The position numbers were made by a program, and so were the translations under genes. The notes beneath the pieces were generated by a model that did no database searches, was not told the DNA's origin, and saw only the letters and a list, made by a program, of their open reading frames with translations. This document shows positions 6,541 through 10,537 of a stretch of DNA of 10,537 nucleotides, in pieces (positions within the stretch are counted from its first letter, which is position 1; each line of letters starts with the position of its first letter). The stretch lies in NCBI GenBank assembly GCA_011800805.1, contig MPNW01001144.1, positions 34,728-45,264 on the forward strand. Direction: 5' to 3'. The DNA is from Hirudo medicinalis (lineage: Eukaryota; Annelida; Clitellata; Hirudinida; Hirudinidae).

Positions 6541-6611
6541 TCTATCGCTAAATTCTCAAATCAAAACAGTTAATTTTAATTCTATCGCTAAATTCTCAAA
6601 TCAAAACAGTT
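6541..6611. repeat. 40-bp-period direct repeat, two copies
   Basis: A 31-bp sequence beginning tctatcgctaaattctcaaa is present identically at 6541-6571 and 6581-6611, separated by nine bases. Perfect identity suggests a recent duplication. It lies about 55 bp before the ATG of the ORF at 6665. Confidence 0.95.
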
Positions 6612-6664
6612 CAGTTTGATCGAGGTTACGAGCTACAAAAACCATGTGACGACAACTGGTCGTT

Positions 6665-6958
6665 ATGTCACAGCTCGTAAAAGTCACGCATGCTCATTTC
6701 TTGATCGACTTTCAAGAACCCTCGACCGAGAGGTTGTGCGTTCGACACCTGCCTCAAACCGCCCTGACGTGTTTGGCAAGTTTGGGAGGAGGGCATAAGT
6801 CGATCGTGCAGAGAGGTTTGGAGGCAGAGGAATTGATGAGGAAGTGTACAATTGGCGGGAATTTTTGTGACATCGATGGAGTCATCGTGACACGGCAGAA
6901 TGACATGAATGGACGAGAATCTGAATTGTCATGCTTACTGCAATGTTTATTACAATAA
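6665..6958 (+). CDS. Hypothetical ORF (97 aa) ending in a poly(A) signal
   Basis: The ATG at 6665 opens 97 codons: MSQLVKVTHAHFLIDFQEP at the start, a middle with CLASLGGGHKSIVQRGLEAE, and an end with CTIGGNFCDIDGVIVTRQND and SCLLQCLLQ. It has seven cysteines and balanced composition. Its TAA lies inside CAATAAAAA, so stop and AATAAA poly(A) signal overlap (6954-6959), as in some very compact transcripts. No donor or acceptor was chosen; the ATG context is poor. An overlapping frame (6616-6798) is shorter and uses TTG. I do not recognise the product. It may be a terminal exon or chance. Confidence 0.25.
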   Translation: MSQLVKVTHAHFLIDFQEPSTERLCVRHLPQTALTCLASLGGGHKSIVQRGLEAEELMRKCTIGGNFCDIDGVIVTRQNDMNGRESELSCLLQCLLQ

Positions 6959-6959
6959 A
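6954..6959 (+). terminator. AATAAA polyadenylation signal candidate
   Basis: AATAAA directly follows the codons of the 6665 ORF and includes its stop. A T-rich stretch (tttttcaaacgtatttttcgg) lies within about 30 bases downstream, as expected for a cleavage region. AATAAA is common by chance in this composition. Confidence 0.25.
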
Positions 6960-7033
6960 AAACAATTTTTCAAACGTATTTTTCGGTATTTATTGATCAC
7001 ATTTTACTGAATATTTAAAACAAATAAAAATGC

Positions 7034-7183
7034 GATGATGGTGGTGATGATGATGTTGGTGATGATGATGGTGATGATGATGATGGTGGTGAAGATGACG
7101 ATGACAATGGTAATAGTGCTAGTGATGATGATTAAGGTAGCGGTGACGATGACGATGATGATTATGGTAGTGGTGACGATGAC

Positions 7184-7232
<49 letters not shown>
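7034..7232. repeat. GAT-based microsatellite with a 30-bp higher-order unit
   Basis: Degenerate GAT/GGT/GAC triplets run from 7034; a 30-bp unit beginning ggtagcggtgacgatgacg is duplicated at 7136-7165 and 7166-7195; then pure GAT continues to 7232 (about 16 units from 7184). Frames encode poly-Met/Val on plus and poly-His on minus; neither is a credible gene. Confidence 0.95.
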
Positions 7233-7234
<2 letters not shown>

Positions 7235-7337
7235 AGTGCCAACAGTCTAATGGAGGTTTTACTCCAACAATTGACAAATGATTCTGACCCAGACGATGAA
7301 GATCGTTCGATTGGAACAATGATATTAACAACAATAA

Positions 7338-7410
7338 AAAAAATAAAATAATAATAATAATAATAATATAAATGATAATAATAATAATAATTATACTAAT
7401 AATAATTTAG
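7338..7410. repeat. (AAT)n microsatellite
   Basis: Two near-pure AAT blocks (about 7348-7371 and 7376-7410) separated by a few changed bases. The sequence around them (7233-7500) has no gene. Confidence 0.9.
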
Positions 7411-7499
7411 CGTGAAATCAATTTCAATGTATTTATAATAATGGACTGATTGAGCGAGAAGAGGCGGAGGAGGAGGCTAATAATAATGCACAAGTGAAT

Positions 7500-7700
7500 T
7501 GATTCGAGTGAATGAGTGAACGAACGAATGAATGAATGAATGAATTAGTAAATGACTATTAAATATCATAGTTATATCATGATATACTGAATGATTTACT
7601 GAATGCATGCACGAATCGCTAAATATTATAGTGAATTAACGAGTGAATTACTGACTGATGAATGAAATAATGAGTGAATGAACGGGAAAGTGAATGAATT
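7500..7700. repeat. Degenerate GAAT/GAGT tetranucleotide array
   Basis: Repeated GAAT and GAGTGAAT motifs, clearest in tgaacgaacgaatgaatgaa near 7515-7545 and again at 7640-7695. It ends in gaattcactcac, where the repeat turns to the opposite orientation, making a short inverted repeat. No gene is seen. Confidence 0.8.
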
Positions 7701-7718
7701 CACTCACTATCATTCACT

Positions 7719-7719
<1 letters not shown>

Positions 7720-7751
<32 letters not shown>

Positions 7752-7960
7752 TTATTTCTTATTATTATGTTATTATATCATTAATAATAATAATAATAAT
7801 TATTATTATTTATTTTTTATTATTATGTTACTATATTATTATTACATTAATTAATATTATTAATTAATTGATATTATCGATATTATTTATAATATTAATT
7901 ATAAGTTAGTTATCAACGAATATATTATTATTATTATTATTATTATTAATTCATAATTGA
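7720..7960. repeat. AAT/ATT triplet array switching orientation
   Basis: AAT runs (about 7720-7750, 7780-7798) alternate with ATT runs (about 7798-7815, 7922-7947), so complementary triplets face each other at short distance and can form hairpins. No coding frame. Confidence 0.9.
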
Positions 7961-8040
7961 ATTCACCGCTGAGGGTCATTCACAAAAAGCCACTTGAACC
8001 TGCACATGACTGCGAACCAATAGAATTGACCGGAAGTGCA

Positions 8041-8114
8041 TTACCAGGTCAAAGGGGTCAAAGGTCTCGTTGATGAGGGTCACCGAACCTCCATTATTTG
8101 ATCCCACCTGGTAA
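8041..8114. repeat. Short inverted repeat around the half-site cluster
   Basis: TTACCAGGT at 8041-8049 is matched by ACCTGGTAA at 8106-8114, framing the receptor half-site cluster with a 56-base loop. The stem is 9 bp and its left arm overlaps the first half-site. Confidence 0.7.
8046..8082 (+). promoter_or_regulatory. Cluster of nuclear-receptor half-sites
   Basis: AGGTCA (8046-8051), GGGTCA (8055-8060) and AGGTCT (8062-8067) lie in direct repeat with spacings of three and one base, and another GGGTCA follows at 8077-8082. GGGTCA-A-AGGTCT is one base from the DR1 site bound by HNF4/RXR-type receptors; the first pair is a DR3. It lies in a non-repetitive islet (about 7960-8220) surrounded by AAT/ATT repeats. 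Binding is inferred from the motif only. Confidence 0.35.
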
Positions 8115-8254
8115 ATGGGGCTTTGAAGGTTGACATGTAATTTTACTCGGATTACTCAAAGACTTTAGAATTTTTAAACCAATATTTCATAATTATTGTG
8201 AATATGATTAATTTACTCAATTATTAATATCGCCACAAGGAGTGAGTGAATGCG

Positions 8255-8793
8255 TGAATTAATAATAAATAATATATAAATAATAATAATAATAATTAAT
8301 ATTATTATTAATAATAATATTATATATATAATAATAATATTCATATTAATTCAATTCAATTCTTATTATTATGTTATATATTATTATTAATAATTAAGTA
8401 TTAATAATTAATAAATAATATTATAATTAATTATTATTATGTTATTATATTATTATTAATAATAATTGATAACTAATAATAAATGTAACTAATAAATAAT
8501 ATTACTAATAACATTAATAATGATATATAATATATATCATATAATATAATATATTAATAACTAATAATGATATTAATAACATCAATTAGTTAATTAATAA
8601 TAATATTAATAGTATTGATTTTTATTATATAATAACAATTAATATTATTAATAATTATTAATAATTTATTTTAATTTAATAGTAATTAATAATAATTAAT
8701 TAATATTAGTAATAAAATGGCTAGTATTAATTATATTATATTAATAGTATTGATTGATTAACCTATTGATGATATTAATAGTAATATTTAATA

Positions 8794-8855
<62 letters not shown>

Positions 8856-8872
8856 ATTCGTTGATAACTAAC
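8255..8872. repeat. Long AT sea with AAT microsatellite end
   Basis: About 600 bp of almost only A and T in TAAT/AAT/ATT patterns. A 21-base palindrome lies at 8520-8540, and a near-pure AAT array at 8796-8853 closes the stretch with one GAT interruption. Coding is excluded by stop density. Confidence 0.95.
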
Positions 8873-8957
8873 TTCTTCAGCCACCTGGTTTCACTCTCCA
8901 GCTGATCATGGACCTCTGAGCCTCAACACCTCCTCAATCTCCTTATCACATCCAAAA

Positions 8958-9064
8958 TGATGGATGGATGGATGTACGGATTGATTGATTATTATTGCGA
9001 TGATGATGATGATGATGATGATGATGACGATGACGACGACGATGACGATGATCATGACGATGTC
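8958..9064. repeat. GGAT tetranucleotides followed by GAT/GAC triplets
   Basis: A short GGAT run (8958-8974) is followed by ttgattgattatt and then a GAT array passing into GAC (8998-9064). The flanks, 8873-8957 and 9065-9440, are non-repetitive and show no supported gene. Confidence 0.9.
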
Positions 9065-9449
9065 ATTGATTGATCTGCATTCCAATCAACTACTAAAGAC
9101 ATCATTATCACCACCATTAATACTGGTATAATGATAATGATTTTCTGCCATCGTCAGTTTACGCCTAATCATCTTCGTGATTGACGTTCGACCATTTTTT
9201 GAGCATTTTAAGTACCTCATGTCGTACTCGTGTCACTTGATGACAAGCGCGAAAAGTCCCAAAATTGAGGCAGACGTCCGACTTCAGCTCGGTAATCTAA
9301 ATGAAGAACACAGGGAGAGACAGTGATGACATTTGTGAGAGTGTAAGGGATCCGTGTGGCTAATGTCAGTCTTTCATCCTATTGAAGCCCTGTAATTATG
9401 CAGTGCTTAGTGATACGCAGTTGGGCAAATTATGCTTCTACCATTGTCT

Positions 9450-9580
9450 GTTATATGAATGGATGAGTGGGTGGGTGGGTGAGTTGGTGAGTGATTGAGT
9501 GAGTGAGTGAGTGGGTGAGTGGGTGGGTGGGTGAGTTGGTGAGTGAGTGAGTTGGTGAGCGAGTGCGTGGGTGAGTGATA
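9450..9580. repeat. GTGA/GGTG tetranucleotide array
   Basis: Tandem GAGT, GGGT and GTGA units with an internal larger-scale echo: gtgggtgggtgggtgagttg appears at about 9467 and again, shifted, at about 9518. The plus strand is strongly purine/T-biased with no C for long stretches. It is not coding; 9581-9760 to its right has no gene. Confidence 0.9.
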
Positions 9581-9767
9581 TTAAATCATTGCAACTATTA
9601 TTATTGCATATAAGATTAATTACAAGAATTAATTAACATCTTGTCAACCAGGGTCACAACCATGTTTTAAAAAAGTGTCATAATCTTTGAGACATCAATT
9701 TCGCAGAGGCATAAAGAAATTAAAATATTAAAATAATAATTATTATTTAAATATAATAATCTAATGA

Positions 9768-9799
<32 letters not shown>

Positions 9800-9835
9800 T
9801 AATAATAACAACAATGATAATAATAATAACAAATG
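9768..9835. repeat. AAT/AAC triplet microsatellite
   Basis: A pure AAT core (about 9770-9796) is followed by AAT units mixed with AAC and GAT. The pattern resembles the AAT-to-AAC array at 41-128. Confidence 0.93.
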
Positions 9836-9942
9836 TTAAATCATGCTTGCCGAAGGCCAAAAGGTGATTTCATAAGAGGATTCGAAATGCCTCCTTTCAA
9901 TGAATAATACTTGCTATTCAACATCATCACTGGATGGAATAT

Positions 9943-10136
9943 GCATCATCGTCGTCGTCATCGTCATCATCATCATCGTCATCATCACCATCATCATCAT
10001 CATCATCGTCGTCGTCGTCGTAGTCGTCATCATCATCATCATCGTCATCATCGTCGTCGTCGTCGTCATCATCATCATCACCACGTCATTGTCGTCGTCA
10101 TCATCATCATCACCACGTCATTGTCGTCGTCATCAT
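9943..10136. repeat. CAT/CGT triplet array with 32-bp duplication
   Basis: Alternating CAT and CGT triplets. A 32-bp unit starting ccacgtcattgtcgtcgtc occurs at 10081 and 10113. Since 32 is not a multiple of three, the reading frame shifts between copies; frames here encode His, Ile/Val or Ser runs and are not genes. Confidence 0.95.
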
Positions 10137-10243
10137 CTTCCTCCTTTCGTGATCATCATTTTGCCCTTGCATGACCAAAGCATGAACAGGTAGTGTGTAC
10201 ACAGCGGCAACAAATTACGATGTTTATTATGCCGATGATGCTG

Positions 10244-10247
10244 CAGT

Positions 10248-10288
<41 letters not shown>

Positions 10289-10316
10289 GCAATGATCATC
10301 GTCGTCGTCGTCGTCA
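10244..10316. repeat. GAT array followed by GTC run
   Basis: Pure GAT triplets (10244-10287) followed by caatgatcatcgtcgtcgtc, where the motif changes to the reverse-complement orientation (GTC), so the tract contains its own inverted partner. Confidence 0.93.
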
Positions 10317-10409
10317 TGACTGTAAGATTTTGACGATGGAGACAAACGTTGATGGATGATGATTAAGGAGCCAAATAAGGTGATATTTATCATGCGACAG
10401 TTATGAAAA

Positions 10410-10439
10410 GGACGACGACGACGGCGATGACGATGACGA

Positions 10440-10490
<51 letters not shown>

Positions 10491-10518
10491 TGACGATGAC
10501 GATGATGATGATGATGTC
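10410..10518. repeat. GAC/GAT triplet array
   Basis: Four GAC units, an alternating GAT-GAC section, a pure GAC run of about 14 units (10441-10482), then alternating GAT-GAC and finally pure GAT. The GAC core flanked on both sides by GAT-GAC alternation is roughly symmetrical. It continues almost to the right edge. Confidence 0.95.
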
Positions 10519-10537
10519 AATACCCGGTTATTGCAGT

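Noticed and set aside
7035..7334. Poly-Met/Val and poly-His ORFs
   Set aside because: Direct translation of a GAT microsatellite.
9900..10393. His-, Ile/Val- and Ser-run ORFs on both strands
   Set aside because: Direct translation of CAT/CGT and GAT arrays.
1..10537. CRISPR array, because of many repeats
   Set aside because: The repeats are simple triplets or tandem minisatellites without regular unique spacers, and the genome is eukaryotic.

Overview
The window is AT-rich eukaryotic nuclear DNA, most probably from an invertebrate animal; the exact group cannot be named from the sequence. The reasons are several GT-AG introns of 240-320 bp, no bacterial-style dense coding, and very many simple repeats: AAT/ATT, GAT/GAC and CAT/CGT triplets, tetranucleotide GTGA/GAAT/GGAT tracts, and one TG tract.

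The one clear gene is on the minus strand at the left edge. Four exons (1473-1516, 1062-1201, 724-819, 284-405) join in a single open frame and encode about 133 residues from the N-terminal part of the biotin carboxylase domain of methylcrotonoyl-CoA carboxylase subunit alpha (MCCC1). This is the biotin-carrying subunit of the mitochondrial leucine-breakdown enzyme. The family is set by [26 protein letters not shown] and above all the MCC-type IRDMGIK(S). The ATP-grasp core, the BT linker and the biotinyl domain would lie beyond the left edge. The first exon with the start codon is unresolved; two phase-compatible candidates are given at 2043-2053 and 2302-2411.

From 2045 to 2765 is a puzzling block with long open frames on both strands, including one minus frame with few stops. 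It may be a decayed gene or an unrecognised exon region. From 2986 to 3206 two small plus-strand ORFs overlap by ATGA. From 3200 to 5600 the DNA is mostly non-coding, with a G-quadruplex-type tract, a 15-bp tandem repeat, a TG tract, a GAT/GGT tract and an A-rich tail. From 5580 to 6215 is a more GC-rich island with a TATAAATA motif and ORFs that can be spliced together; this is a possible small gene of unknown function. An ORF at 6665-6958 ends inside an AATAAA signal.

From 6960 to the right end there is no convincing gene. It is mainly microsatellite: GAT tracts, a long AAT/ATT sea (about 7720-8870), GTGA repeats, and a final pair of oppositely oriented CAT/CGT and GAT/GAC arrays that could fold back on each other. 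A cluster of nuclear-receptor half-sites lies in a unique islet at 8046-8082. I found no tRNA, rRNA, CRISPR array or intact mobile element. Apart from MCCC1, every gene call here is weak.
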